From positions 62,001-126,000 of the forward strand of contig NRSV01000046.1 in NCBI GenBank assembly GCA_002286855.1: DNA of 64,000 bases. The letters run 5' to 3'. The DNA comes from Bipolaris cookei (taxonomy: Eukaryota; Ascomycota; Dothideomycetes; Pleosporales; Pleosporaceae). Positions 22,431-31,972 of the stretch are shown here, one piece after another. A model generated the notes under the pieces. The model made no database searches and was not told the DNA's origin. It saw only the letters and a list, made by a program, of their open reading frames with translations. The number at the start of each line of letters is the position of its first letter. Position 1 is the stretch's first letter. A program made the translations under genes and the position numbers.

Positions 22431-22635
22431 CCAATATAGCTACTTGAGCGTTGGCATAGCTCCTTGAGCCTAGCACCTCACATATAGTGTCACTGGCTCC
22501 GTCACCTGGGATTAAGGATTCGGCTTTACCAGCAACATAGTGACATCCGAATTACTTGCCAATAATCTTTCTAAAAGACTGTCAGCACTACTCTGTGGTG
22601 CTCACTATACTACCGTGACGGTAGTACCGTCTGCC

Positions 22636-22920
22636 TGACACAGTCACTGCCAAGTATTGATAATAGCACACATCCTAGAGCACAGGTTCTGACGATTTTG
22701 CCGTCTGCGCTGAGAAACTGTCTGGATAATTATTTATGGCTACAATTGGCCTTTGAGAATACATTAAGTCTTTGATATCTTAGCGTTCTTGCTAACCCGC
22801 TGAGCTTTTCGTAGATATAGACTATCATGAGCAAAAGGGGGTGTTACAGGAAAATTAAGAGGTAGCATTAAGAAAAACAAGCGATAGCACGTCCAACGAC
22901 ACAGTTCTTCGAGTCGGAGG
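22636..22920. repeat. Diverged third copy of the inverted-repeat family
   Basis: Same orientation as the right arm. Landmarks in order match the right arm: ATAGCACACATCCT, GACGATTTTGCCGTCTGCGC, GAGAAACTG, a hydrophobic-coding-like stretch, ACTATC, GGTGTTA and GCGATAGCAC. Identity is clearly lower than between the two arms, implying an older duplication. Confidence 0.55.
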
Positions 22921-23090
22921 CTAATGTGCTAGGAGAGCGAGAGCTATAGAATAGTTGCACGTTACGAAGGACAGTCCGAGAGTTTGGAAACGAAAGAGTC
23001 CCATTACACCGTGTGACCCAACACGCTTGAATAAACATGAGTCCCTTCTGCACCCCTGTGTTCCCCTGTGTTCCCTCTTCTGTAAGGAAA

Positions 23091-23483
23091 TTAGCAACCC
23101 GAGTCGCTGCTTTTTGATGCATCCCACTGGGTGCAAGCGCAAACATCTGGTTGTCTACGTGAGATTGTCAGCTCCAAAGCGTTAAAAAATACGAAGATAG
23201 CAATATACATAAGTATATCTAACACTTACCCGACGGGTACGTAAAGAAAGAAGTTGGTGCCGGAAGAAGGGAGTCCGAGGAGTTGCCGGCACGCGTCTTT
23301 GCATGCGTCGTCGTCAGATTCGTTCGCGCAATATGCATGGTCAGTGTAGACGCAGCCCCAATCTTGTTGAGACTTACACGAGGACAGTTGCCATCCGCAG
23401 CATTTCTGCGGGACAACCGCCTCACGCGCTGTCGCGGCAGAGAGGAGTGCAGCCACAGTTGCAACCAGCGTAAGCTTTACCAT
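23091..23483 (-). CDS. Small secreted cysteine-rich protein (effector-like candidate)
   Basis: Exon 1 is 23230-23483 and exon 2 is 23091-23154; the 75-bp intron has GTAAGT, a GCTGAC branch and CGTAG. Splicing gives 105 residues instead of an 85-residue frame ending just past the splice site, and raises the cysteine count from seven to ten, an even number. The signal peptide is MVKLTLVATVAALLSAATA; the mature part has Cys at 28, 29, 36, 44, 52, 61, 65, 90, 92 and 105, the last being the final residue. A TATA-like box lies ~150 bp upstream (TATAAA, 23632-23637 on the minus strand). No known domain is recognised. Size, signal, Cys density and a repeat-rich location fit a secreted effector or a small defence-type peptide; function is not assigned. 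Confidence 0.72.
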
Positions 23484-24275
23484 TATAAATAAAGGTTGGC
23501 AGCGTGTTTTAATTTTAAACAATGGCGTGCTTTTCTTGCGTCGCAAAAAGCGTTTCTAGTGTCAGGTGGGTAGATATGGTGTAGAGAAGAAACGTTGATG
23601 GTAATCGATGCGGTTGCATACTCTTATACCCTTTATATCCTTATTTGCGTGCCTGCGAGGCAGGCTAATCTCCTCGTATACGAATAATACTCTAGCGCAA
23701 GACTCTTTTTTACGACTGTAATCTTGACTGGAAAGACCGCGATCTCTGCGATAGATCGAGGGCGGTCAACGTGTTCCAGCCAATAGTACAAAAGATAGAA
23801 GCTTCCGTACATAGCTGTTACACGCGCAAGTGTGGTCAATCAGCGTATTTTTTATCTCTGCTAGTTACCTACCATCTTCATCTATCTGCAGTGTATAGCC
23901 ATTGCCTTTTCTTATTGAGGTGCTGCATCACTGTTGCCGTTACAGTGACTTGTTGCTTCGGCCCAGCTAAAGTCATTGCTTCTGCGGCCTTGTATAGGTT
24001 CCGTCAATAAGTAACTGTCCTAGCTAGATAGTAGTACAGTAAGCGCTAGTGATGATAGAACGTTTTAAAAGGGTTGTTTGCGACTAAATCGGATATCACC
24101 ATGTTGCCGGTGAAGCCGAGTCGCTGATTCTAGTCGATGGCGCCGGCAGAAATGCAAGGGGCTGTGCTCAGAGTGCTATTGATACGGTATACTAGCGTAT
24201 GGCTGTGTCAATGCTGACTCGTCTAATATCCGTCACGAAGAGATAGACGTCAGTAGCGGAGTACATAACACTAAC

Positions 24276-24801
24276 TAGAAAGAAAACCAATTGATTATAG
24301 GCCGAAGGAGGACCGATAAAAGGATAATGCCATTGTGTTATTTACTAGTATAGCGACGGCATCGGCGTCTTCAGGCAGCGCAAACGGCGTTGTAACAGTC
24401 AGACTGAACATCTGGACGTAGAGGCTTCTAGAAAGCTACGAGCATGCACCACAGCTATTCTCAGCCGCAGACTGCTATAGGAATAGCGTCGAATTCGTTA
24501 CAATAGTACATGGCGATATCTGAACACGCTATTGCACGCTACTGACATGCCAAGTGCTGCTAACAGCACACGTCCTTGGGGATGCGTCTCGACGATCTTG
24601 CCGTCTACGCGGAGAAACTGCCGGGATTTATACATATTGCTCTAAATCGACCTTTTAAGACTGCATTCTTAATCTTTGTTATCCTAGCTTCTTTTCTAGC
24701 CTACCGAGCTGTTCGCAGAAGTGTACTATCGCGGAGAAGTAGGTGTTAGAGGAGATTTAGAGGATGCTGTTATTAAAACCCGCGACAGCACGGTTAGCGA
24801 C
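24276..24801. repeat. Right arm of long inverted repeat
   Basis: Reverse complement of 21361-21945. On the plus strand, one frame across the conserved core (about 24590-24735) reads DDLAVYAEKLPGFIHIALNR and then a hydrophobic run (TAFLIFVILASFLAYRAVRR), which may be the relic of a membrane-protein end; no start or flanking domain was found. Confidence 0.8.
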
Positions 24802-25058
24802 GCATTGTTGAGAGTATACCTTGAGTAGAAGTAATATAAGACTGTAAGCAGTTGAGTGTGTGTGAAGTATTATGTATTCTGATGTGTATGATGATAGGAG
24901 CAAGTTTAAATACAGCGTTATTAGTCAGTGAGTAACCATGTGACTATACATGGTACTTCTGGGCTTATAAAGACTTCTGGTGTCAAGATTCTGGTTGGTT
25001 GGTTTTCGCAGATAGAGTGACAGGGTGCGCTGGACAGTAACTGGCAAATATAATAATA

Positions 25059-25220
25059 TGTTGCACGCGTAGGTGCGGTGAGTTGATGTGTGTATTGTTG
25101 TGTGTAATGCTCTCTACGACTGTCTTTTATACACAACCATTGCAGGGGCTTGTTACATGTAGAATATCAACATATATCGGCTGTAATTCATGCCAATATA
25201 TCCTGGCATAGTCTACGACA
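25059..25220. mobile_element. Solo-LTR-like / TRIM-like element, 162 bp, TSD TAATA
   Basis: Starts TGTTGCACGCG and ends CTACGACA (TG...CA), flanked by TAATA at 25054-25058 and 25221-25225. It is homologous along its whole length to the 305-bp element at 46424-46728, which also has TG...CA ends and a 5-bp duplication. Ends of this type with 5-bp duplications are the hallmark of LTR elements; a MITE with 7-bp terminal repeats is the alternative. Confidence 0.7.
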
Positions 25221-25225
25221 TAATA

Positions 25226-26583
25226 CAGTACTAGCTCAAAAGTCTGTTCCCCTGAGCACGGGCCTACCCCACCATCCCAATTCCCATAGAGTAGTCTCTT
25301 CTTTAACACCAAACAACTCCATCCAAATGAGATCTTTTTGCACTGAAATTTCGCGTAATCGAATACCAGGTGGTGAATTGTCAGAAGCGCAACGCATATA
25401 TATCTTGGCACAAGCAGAGGCTGGATGCGGAACGACAGAAATCGCGGCGCGTCTGAGCTGCTCGCGACGCGCAGTATCCAACGTTATCCACCGATGGGAA
25501 ACCGAAGGCACCTACATAAAGCGCGATCGGATAGGCCGCCCACCTAAATTAACTAGTAGAGATCATCGTCAGCTGCTTCGAGTCGTTAAACGAAATCCTA
25601 GAATCGAATATAGCGCTCTATATCGCGAGGCCAACCTATGGGATAGTAACACCAGCCGCTCCACTATCTCTCGAGCCACAATTCAACGAGTACTTGCTCA
25701 AATAGATTACCATAAGTTCAGAGCAAAGCGCAGACCATTTACCACCAAGATCGCAGCTAAAAAACGTCTACTTTCTGCGCAGCGTTGGCGTAATTTCACG
25801 TGGGGTGGGCAGACTATTTTGAAGTTTTCAGACGAGTGTAGTATCGCCCGCGGATCTGGCCATAACGCTACTTGGGTATGGCGATTACCAGAGCAAAAAT
25901 GGTCTCATAAGATGATAGAAGCTGTCCCTACTGGCCGGCAGCCCGCTCGTATGGTGTGGGCTGCAATCTGGATAGGTTCTGATGGTGTTGTAGGCCGTAG
26001 CCCTCTGGTGATCATGAAACGAGACTCATCACGGCGTCGAGCTGGATATACGGCACGGAGCTACTTAAAAGCGCTTAAGGAAGGGCTACTACCGAACTAT
26101 AGAGCCGGCGAGCTATTTATGCGGGATAACGCGCGTATCCACACTGCTCGAATCTCACAACAGTGGTTGAGAATTCATGGGATAGAAACGATCGACTGGC
26201 CACCATATTCTCCAGATCTCAACCCTATCGAGCACCTCTGGTGGGCACTTAAAAAGAAACTTCATGAGCTTTATCCCGAGTTTGACTACATAGGCGACAC
26301 AAATATTGAGTGGGAGCAGTTTGAAAATGGGTTGCGCGAGGCGTGGTCAGCCATACCTGATTCTTTGATTACGAAGCTAATTTTGAGTATGCCGCGCCGC
26401 CTCGCCGCTGTCCGTAGAGCAAAAGGATATCAAACAAAATATTGAGATCTGTAGCTACAGTTTGATTATTTCAAAATTATTTTTGGACTTAGTTTGGTGG
26501 AGTTGCATAGCGTTGAAATTGTGGGAAAAAAGTGGTGATGGTGGCCCGAGCGCTTAGCGGCACAGACTTTTGGAGTGTGACTG
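25226..26583 (+). mobile_element. Tc1-type DNA transposon, apparently complete
   Basis: 1358 bp, flanked by TA (25224-25225 and 26584-26585). The ends begin CAGT, as in Tc1, with imperfect ~40-bp terminal inverted repeats: both share the CAAAAGTCTGT core and continue to CGGGC. The left TA is the last two bases of the LTR-like element's TAATA duplication, so this transposon landed exactly at the edge of that element. Confidence 0.88.
25327..26445 (+). CDS. Tc1-type transposase, intact ORF
   Basis: 372 residues from the ATG at 25327. The frame is open upstream to 25150, but that part lies in the terminal repeat and the neighbouring LTR. An N-terminal paired-type helix-turn-helix (LSEAQRIYILAQAEAGCGTT, CSRRAVSNVIHRW) is followed by GRPPKLT and the DDE core: Asp in FSDECS, Asp in MRDNARIHTAR and Glu in SPDLNPIEHLWW, with 34 residues between the second Asp and the Glu (DD34E). 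No stop or frameshift is present, so the element could be autonomous. In a region where other elements are full of stops this looks recently inserted. Confidence 0.92.
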   Translation: MRSFCTEISRNRIPGGELSEAQRIYILAQAEAGCGTTEIAARLSCSRRAVSNVIHRWETEGTYIKRDRIGRPPKLTSRDHRQLLRVVKRNPRIEYSALYREANLWDSNTSRSTISRATIQRVLAQIDYHKFRAKRRPFTTKIAAKKRLLSAQRWRNFTWGGQTILKFSDECSIARGSGHNATWVWRLPEQKWSHKMIEAVPTGRQPARMVWAAIWIGSDGVVGRSPLVIMKRDSSRRRAGYTARSYLKALKEGLLPNYRAGELFMRDNARIHTARISQQWLRIHGIETIDWPPYSPDLNPIEHLWWALKKKLHELYPEFDYIGDTNIEWEQFENGLREAWSAIPDSLITKLILSMPRRLAAVRRAKGYQTKY

Positions 26584-27280
26584 TATATTGTACTTATACT
26601 CAAAACTTAAGTTGAACACAATGAGCCATAAAGGCACATTGTTAGTTCTTATATACTACTAAGATCTCCCGTGCCCTCCATTCTAATCGTACCGTCCAGT
26701 GTTTGGGCTGGCGGGCGTATCTTAGCTAGCGGTCATACCGTCCATATTACTATTATCGTGGTTTAACATCCTGTCTCAGTCATAGGGCTATATAAGACGT
26801 ATAAGCTGGTAAGGCTTACAAGTATCTACGTAGTTACATTCAATTTGGTGTAGATCGGAGCAGGAGGTTGTCTAAATATAGGTGAGGCTCGTAGCCTAAT
26901 GTGGCGGGTAGTAGTAGGAGGTCTTGCGGAGTGGAAGAAAAGGGGATGGGGAGGTTAGAGCGTGACTACCTTGGATATGCAGTTGTTCTAGTTGTCGGTG
27001 TTTCCTTTGTACCAGACCTCATACCGTCCATAGATAATGTACCCTCCATAGTCTTGGTTGGCGGGCAGTCACGTGACGAGGCGACACGACTGTGACGTAG
27101 CATAGCCTTTCTCTAGCTTTGCCTGTTTTTCCCTCCCTTGATCGTAACACTATCCTCCCCCTCTTAGCATATCATCCTCGATATCGTTGTTCCGTTCCGT
27201 GGGGGTCGCATAATAGGTCCGTAGTATATATTTCCTGCGTAGGTCCTGTTGTTCTTGTGGTTCCTTACGCCTCCCTGACC

Positions 27281-27920
27281 ATGCCCAAGGAACCGAAACC
27301 CTGTTTGGCCCGTGCCTTGCGAAAGAAATCGACGAAGCAAGAGCGCCTTGATCGAGTCCGTCGAGTGGAGACTACTCGCCTTGAAATGCCTTTTCGTTGT
27401 GAGCGTTGTGAGAAGTTGAACTTGCGGTGTTTTGTGGATTCGGCCTCTGGTCGTTGTGTGGGTTGCATCTCTGCGCGATGCGACTGAGTTGTTTGTTCCT
27501 GAAGAGGAGTGGGAAAAGGTAAAATTGGAGAAGCGCGAAAAGGAGCTTGAGCTGTTGCGTTTAGCAGAAAAGTCTGCTCGTATTGGTGCGAAGTCCGCTC
27601 GCGTTAGTGCTGAAACAGCGAGGGCTCGTCGAGAGTTGGCTGAGATAAGAAATCGTGAGCTGGCGTTTGCTCGTCGTGATCGAAAATTGTTGAATGCGGA
27701 TGACAGGTTGCAAGAGTTGGAAGGTTCTAGTACGACTCCCGTATGACCCGTCGACATCCTTGGGGCTGATTCGTGCTGCTCACAGGCGGGCAATCTTCTT
27801 GATCCTTCTTTTGATCAGATTCTTAATGATTTCTTCCTTGAGGCTTCTGCCTCCGATCTCGATCCGTTCCTATCGGCTGGCTCTTCTAGTATCGTGACAG
27901 AAGCTGCCGACAGCTTATGA
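27281..27920 (+). pseudogene. Zinc-binding/coiled-coil ORF, antisense to and abutting a gypsy relic, broken
   Basis: Starts MPKEPKPCLARALRKKSTK, has a Cys cluster CERCEKLNLRC...GRCVGC, then a long Ala/Arg/Glu coiled coil (LEKREKELELLRLAEKSAR onward) and an acidic end (ASASDLDPFLSAG). Two lesions are visible: a one-base shift at ~27484-27490 between the Cys cluster and the ELFVPEEEW segment, and an in-frame TGA at 27744-27746. Similar short Cys/coiled-coil ORFs are common in fungal genomes close to retroelements (memory, not verified). It converges on the gypsy chromodomain from the other strand and overlaps its end by ~30 bp. It may be an antisense ORF of the element or an independent host-derived gene. 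Confidence 0.6.
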
Positions 27921-28125
27921 GATTGGTATCTGATTCTCATGTATTTTCGCTGTCTGGGTAACCTAACCATGTGACTAGGTATTCTGTTTCGTTGTTCTTG
28001 TTTCTGTGCGCGAGGATTTTCTCGACTTCGAATTCGTCTTCTTCTTCGGGTTCGAAATGGAATGTTTTCTGTAATGGCGTCCCTGGGTCTGCTGGTTCCA
28101 ATAGGGGTACGTGGAATCTTGAGTG
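27887..28125 (-). pseudogene. Ty3/gypsy (chromovirus) pol C-terminus with chromodomain, truncated
   Basis: Minus-strand reading gives HSRFHVPLLEPADPGTP, then EEEDEFEVEKILAHRNKN and TEYLVTWLGYPDSENT, the typical end of a chromovirus integrase: the region after the core domain followed by a chromodomain. An in-frame TGA replaces the expected Trp after SENT, consistent with a G-to-A (RIP-type) change, and the frame then resumes with ESDTNLISCRQLLSRY and a stop. Upstream pol sequence (RT, RNase H, integrase core) is not present in the window, so this is a 3' remnant. Confidence 0.75.
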
Positions 28126-28486
28126 TATTATTATTGTTGAAAATACTCCGATTGTCCGTATAAGTAAGGTGACAGCGATCGGATAGCTCGGAAGCTCTAC
28201 CCCGCACACAGCAGTGGGCAACTCCCACAATAGGACCAAAGCAGAGAGCATAAGAAGAGAACCTTGTACGCACGTAAAGAAGAATAATAACAAGAACTTT
28301 TACACACACCTGTCTTTTTGGCAACCCTTCTGCATTCGTGCAAACCCTCTTTAGCCCGCGCGCACATGCTTCGTACCTTGCTGTTTGCACCCGGTTCATG
28401 CTTATGCTAGCTAGCTACAGAGCCCATTCAACACCGATCACATATGATGAGGACGCTAGGTCACATGACTTGGCGCCGTCCTATAT

Positions 28487-29471
28487 TATTATTATTCCAT
28501 TATAGTCCTGTATCAGCCGTTGGCTATGTAAGACTTTGGCCAAAGGCCATTCTATCTAACTAGTTACAATTTGGTACTTTGTGCTGTATTGCGTGACTGT
28601 GGTGCTTCGGCCTTTGACTAGCTAAGCTATTGCTAGCTTTCTAGACGCCTGGTGCTAAAGAGCAGTTTGGTAACAGGGAGAGATGTAGGGCAGCTAGGCT
28701 ACCTTCCAGCGGGCTCTCTTAGGGGAAAGGAAATAGCGCTAATAAAATCAAATCGAATTCTTCTTTATTTTTCTTCTTTTGTTGTTGTTTCTCTTGTTTT
28801 TCTTTCTATCCTTCTTGGCCGAGGTGCCACTTTCTTGTTCCTATCCTCGTGCTAGTAATGAAAGCCAAAGTAGCTTCTATACCGCTCGTAGTATGGAGTA
28901 GAAGTGGGAGTTTGAGTACTTTTTGGTCTAGAGTCTTTTTTAGCTGGTTTCTTTCTGCGCTGTAGAAGCCGCAGTATAGAAGTAGATGCTTTGCTGTTTG
29001 CGGTCTCCCACATTTGCAAAGATCACATTCTCTTCTCTTAAATCTCTTTAGGTACGAGTTGAAGTATCCGTGTCCTATCTTAAGAGAATAGAAAGAGCTA
29101 GAAATATCTCTGTTCGTGCCTCTAGGGATTGCTAGTTGGTTTTTGAGCTTTAGATCAAAGATAGCTCCGTAGCTAGTCTCTCTCTCTTGCTTTTTCCCTG
29201 TACTTTCTCCACTCTTCTGCTTGGCTGGCTCGTTGAAGGAGCTTGATCTTGGTGCCTAGGAAGGCTAGGCTTGTTTGTGATTTTTTTGGTGTTTGTTTTG
29301 TAGCTTCCTTGGCTAAGGAGTCTGCTTTTTCGTTTCCTTCGATATCTGTATGGCCTGGCGCCCATTTCAAGAAGATCTTCGCTTTTCTGTTTAGGATAGC
29401 TTTGGCTGCTTTTTGGCACCGAATTACCCACTGCAGGCCAGGCTTATCTGATAGACTCTGGAGCCTATAGA
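28487..29471 (-). mobile_element. 5'-truncated LINE (Tad-like) with 15-bp target duplication
   Basis: 985 bp on the minus strand between perfect copies of GGCGCCGTCCTATAT (28472-28486 and 29472-29486). The 5' end is cut inside the RNase H domain, which reads LKWAPGHTDIEGNEKADSLA; downstream is the Cys-rich motif ECDLCKCGRPQTAKHLLLYC, the usual C-terminal end of LINE ORF2. In-frame stops show decay. The 3' end is GACTATAATGGAATAATAAT, a (TAA)n-type tail placed right at the target duplication. This structure is diagnostic of target-primed reverse transcription. Confidence 0.9.
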
Positions 29472-29652
29472 GGCGCCGTCCTATATCAGCCGAGCTATAC
29501 ATAGTTAGCAATCTACACACTTAACAACCACTTTTAGTCTTAACAGAACTATCCATTACATAGTCATACTATGGCAAAGGACCTAATTCTAACATTTCGC
29601 AACATCACAACGATTTTTCTAACTTAAGTAGAACAGAATAGTATTCTATAGA

Positions 29653-31283
29653 TTAGACAATATGCTCTATATCATCTAATTCTACTTGGCAGGTGCGATT
29701 GTTAGGTCCAATTTGGCTGCAACGTCCGCAGCGCCGTTCACTGCGCACCCTCTTCGCAGGCATTGTACCTTCGTTACAGCTACCATCTTCTGCCTCAGCG
29801 ATCTGATCAGCTACGTGACCAACTGTCTATGACCCTTCTGCCTGTACGTAGCACCGCTTGCGAGTTTTTTGCTTTGTTGACGCTTCAACAGCGTTTCGTA
29901 GGCGACTCATTTCCTCCTGCATCAACACCATATGATGAGCCATCTGCTGGGCTCCTTTACTCAACTGCTGCATCTGCTCTTTGAGAAAATTTGTGGGAGA
30001 CCCTTGCTGGATTTGCATGCGGTTTCGAACAAGCGTAGCCTGCGCCTCCATTTCGTGTGCGTTGGGCGGCGTTTTTGGGCCTCGGCTGCTACTTTCTTGC
30101 GTTAGTGGAGTCGGCGTACGTAGCACGACGTCAAGCTGTGATACAACAACATGATAATCGTGTGGCGTAAGCCCAGCATCTCGAAACCCTCCGCAGATAT
30201 TTTCTCGTGTAACAGCCTTATAATAGGCCTTTTTAACGTTGGTAGGAAGGTTTCTTTGCTGATATGCTGGATGCGATTGCGTGCCAAGACCGAGATAGCG
30301 TCGCCGTACGCGCGCTTCAACGGCGAGAAGCAGCCAACATCAAGAGGCTGTAAGAGGTGCGACGAATGGGGAGGCATACAGAGGAGAACTACCTTCTTCT
30401 CTTCACAGAGATCTTGGAAATTCACAGAGCAGTGGCTCTCGTGGCCGTCAATAATGAGCAGCCTATGCGTCCCCACAGGGCGCGCATGGGGATCGAAGTG
30501 ACGGAGCCAGTCAAGCGCTAGATTGTTGTTCATCCGGCCTTCAGGAATGACTTGAATCACCCAGTCGCGTGGCAGGTCCTCTGTGAACCAGGTGGAGATT
30601 AGAACCTTGCCTGCGAAGATGAGAAAGGCTGGGATACGCTTCCCTGTTGCGCCAACGCCTTGTATCAGCATAACCCACTCCCGATTGCCTGACTGGATCT
30701 TCTTTGTTCTTCCTGGTTTGTCTGAGCCCGTGATAACTGACTGTGATAAAATCTTGCGCATAATGAAGCCAGTCTCATCAAAGTTATAGATATCTTCGTC
30801 CACGATATCATATTTCGCCTTTGTATTCTGAACCAGCTCGAACCAGCCCTCAATAAGGGCTGGGTCCTCACAGAGAGCTCGTCGGCGATCATATGGACGG
30901 ATCCGGCGCGTACGCAGCTCAGGATTGCGCTGGACAAACCTATCTACCCAGTTCTTGCCAACCTCCTCTCCGCCAGGCTCTGGGAGCAGTCTGTTGACCA
31001 TACCCCGTACGTTGTCTCTCCTACAGGGCAGTTCTCGCTCAGCCTCGACTATTAAACGCCTAGTAATAGCCTCCTCTTCTAGTTTTGTTAGGTACTTACA
31101 CTTTGGCTCGCAGTCGCGTCGAGGGCATCGTCCAGCACGTCGCTCCAGGATTGTCATTTGTGGGACGCTGTACACAATAGCAGCGTGCGTTTCACTCTGA
31201 ATTTGATGTGAAGTAAGGCTTTGAATAGCTAAGTTAATATCTGCTTCACTATAGACTTGCTGCACGTTGTGTTATTAAGACAT
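29653..31283 (-). pseudogene. Pogo/Fot1-type transposase, decayed
   Basis: The frame begins at the ATG at 31283, where codons 3 and 4 are stops (TAA TAA, likely from CAA). It then reads the psq/CENP-B-type helix-turn-helix (GKNWVDRFVQRNPEL), the DDE domain (YNFDETGF, LLIIDGHESHC, PPHSSHLLQPLDVGCFSPLK), a frameshift at an A run near 30230, the coiled C-terminal region (LSKGAQQMAHHM), one in-frame TAG and a zinc-knuckle-like CGRCSQIG...TC, ending at the stop at 29653. The catalytic Asp residues remain. C-to-T type stops plus a homopolymer indel indicate RIP and age. The 5' terminal repeat probably ends at 31347 (ACGTGTTTGACCACC on the minus strand, next to TA); the 3' terminal repeat was not found. 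Confidence 0.85.
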
Positions 31284-31349
31284 TACGCGTTGTTGTTGCG
31301 AAGGCGGCGTTTAGTGGTAGAGCTGACAACTCGGTGGTCAAACACGTTA

Positions 31350-31421
31350 TCACAATAGTTTATTGACTCTGATAAAAGTGCGTGATGATGTTAAGACATT
31401 ATCGCGCTGGTGGGGCGTGAC
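31350..31421 (+). mobile_element. Fragment of pogo element 3' end
   Basis: CACAATAGTTTATTGACT, TGATAAAAGTGCGTGAT and CGCGCTGGTGGGG match the subterminal 3' region of the pogo element at 45749-47865 (about 47774-47840), in plus orientation. It directly abuts the minus-strand pogo element, suggesting that one inserted at a TA inside the other. Confidence 0.55.
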
Positions 31422-31972
31422 AGTTGAATATATTTGAAGCGAGCAAATCGAAAGAATCCAAGAAGCTTTATTCGTATGACAACAAACGGGACAGGCTTGA
31501 CGACGCAGGGCTATGGACAGAGGGAGTTCATGAGAAGAATTGGTACAACTTCTATCTAAATCTGCTAGGGCTGCCACATTCCTGGCGATCTAACTGCAGC
31601 TTGGTTGATTTCGCATCTGCAATACTCTGATTGGCTGTGAGGCTGCGACCCCAGATAGTGGCAGCTGCAGCACGCAGACGTTGCAATACCCGTGTCATCT
31701 TACAACCCCATCTATGCGCTGCAATCATTCTGGGATACCCATGCTTAAGAACTAAGCCTTTGTTCCCTCGCCTTCAGGATTGTGCACAGCCATACCAAGC
31801 CCCAAGTCGTTGACGTCATGTTTACCACTCGATCCAATAGGAGCATGTAGCTCGCATTCTACGTGATGTGTACAAGACGAAATGGCTTGGCTAGAATGAA
31901 TTGAAATTCTTTTGTTTGAACTTTCCCTGAAGTTTTTCTCTCTAGTTTTTTACTTGAAACAAACAGTCCTTT
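31422..31972. other. Intergenic upstream of the caleosin gene
   Basis: Mixed composition, without the repeat signatures of the left side. A 68-codon plus-strand frame at 31424-31630 has no recognisable features. It probably includes the caleosin promoter. Confidence 0.4.

Noticed and set aside
25150..25326. N-terminal extension of the Tc1 transposase to 25150
   Set aside because: This part lies in the terminal repeat and the adjacent LTR-like element; the transposase fold starts after the Met at 25327.
26690..27070. Direct repeat with ACCGTCCA and GGCGGGC motifs suggesting a pair of LTRs
   Set aside because: Only short blocks match; no TG...CA boundaries or target duplication could be fixed.
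31424..31630. 68-codon plus-strand ORF next to the pogo fragment
   Set aside because: No signal peptide, domain or splice support; starts at the edge of a transposon fragment.
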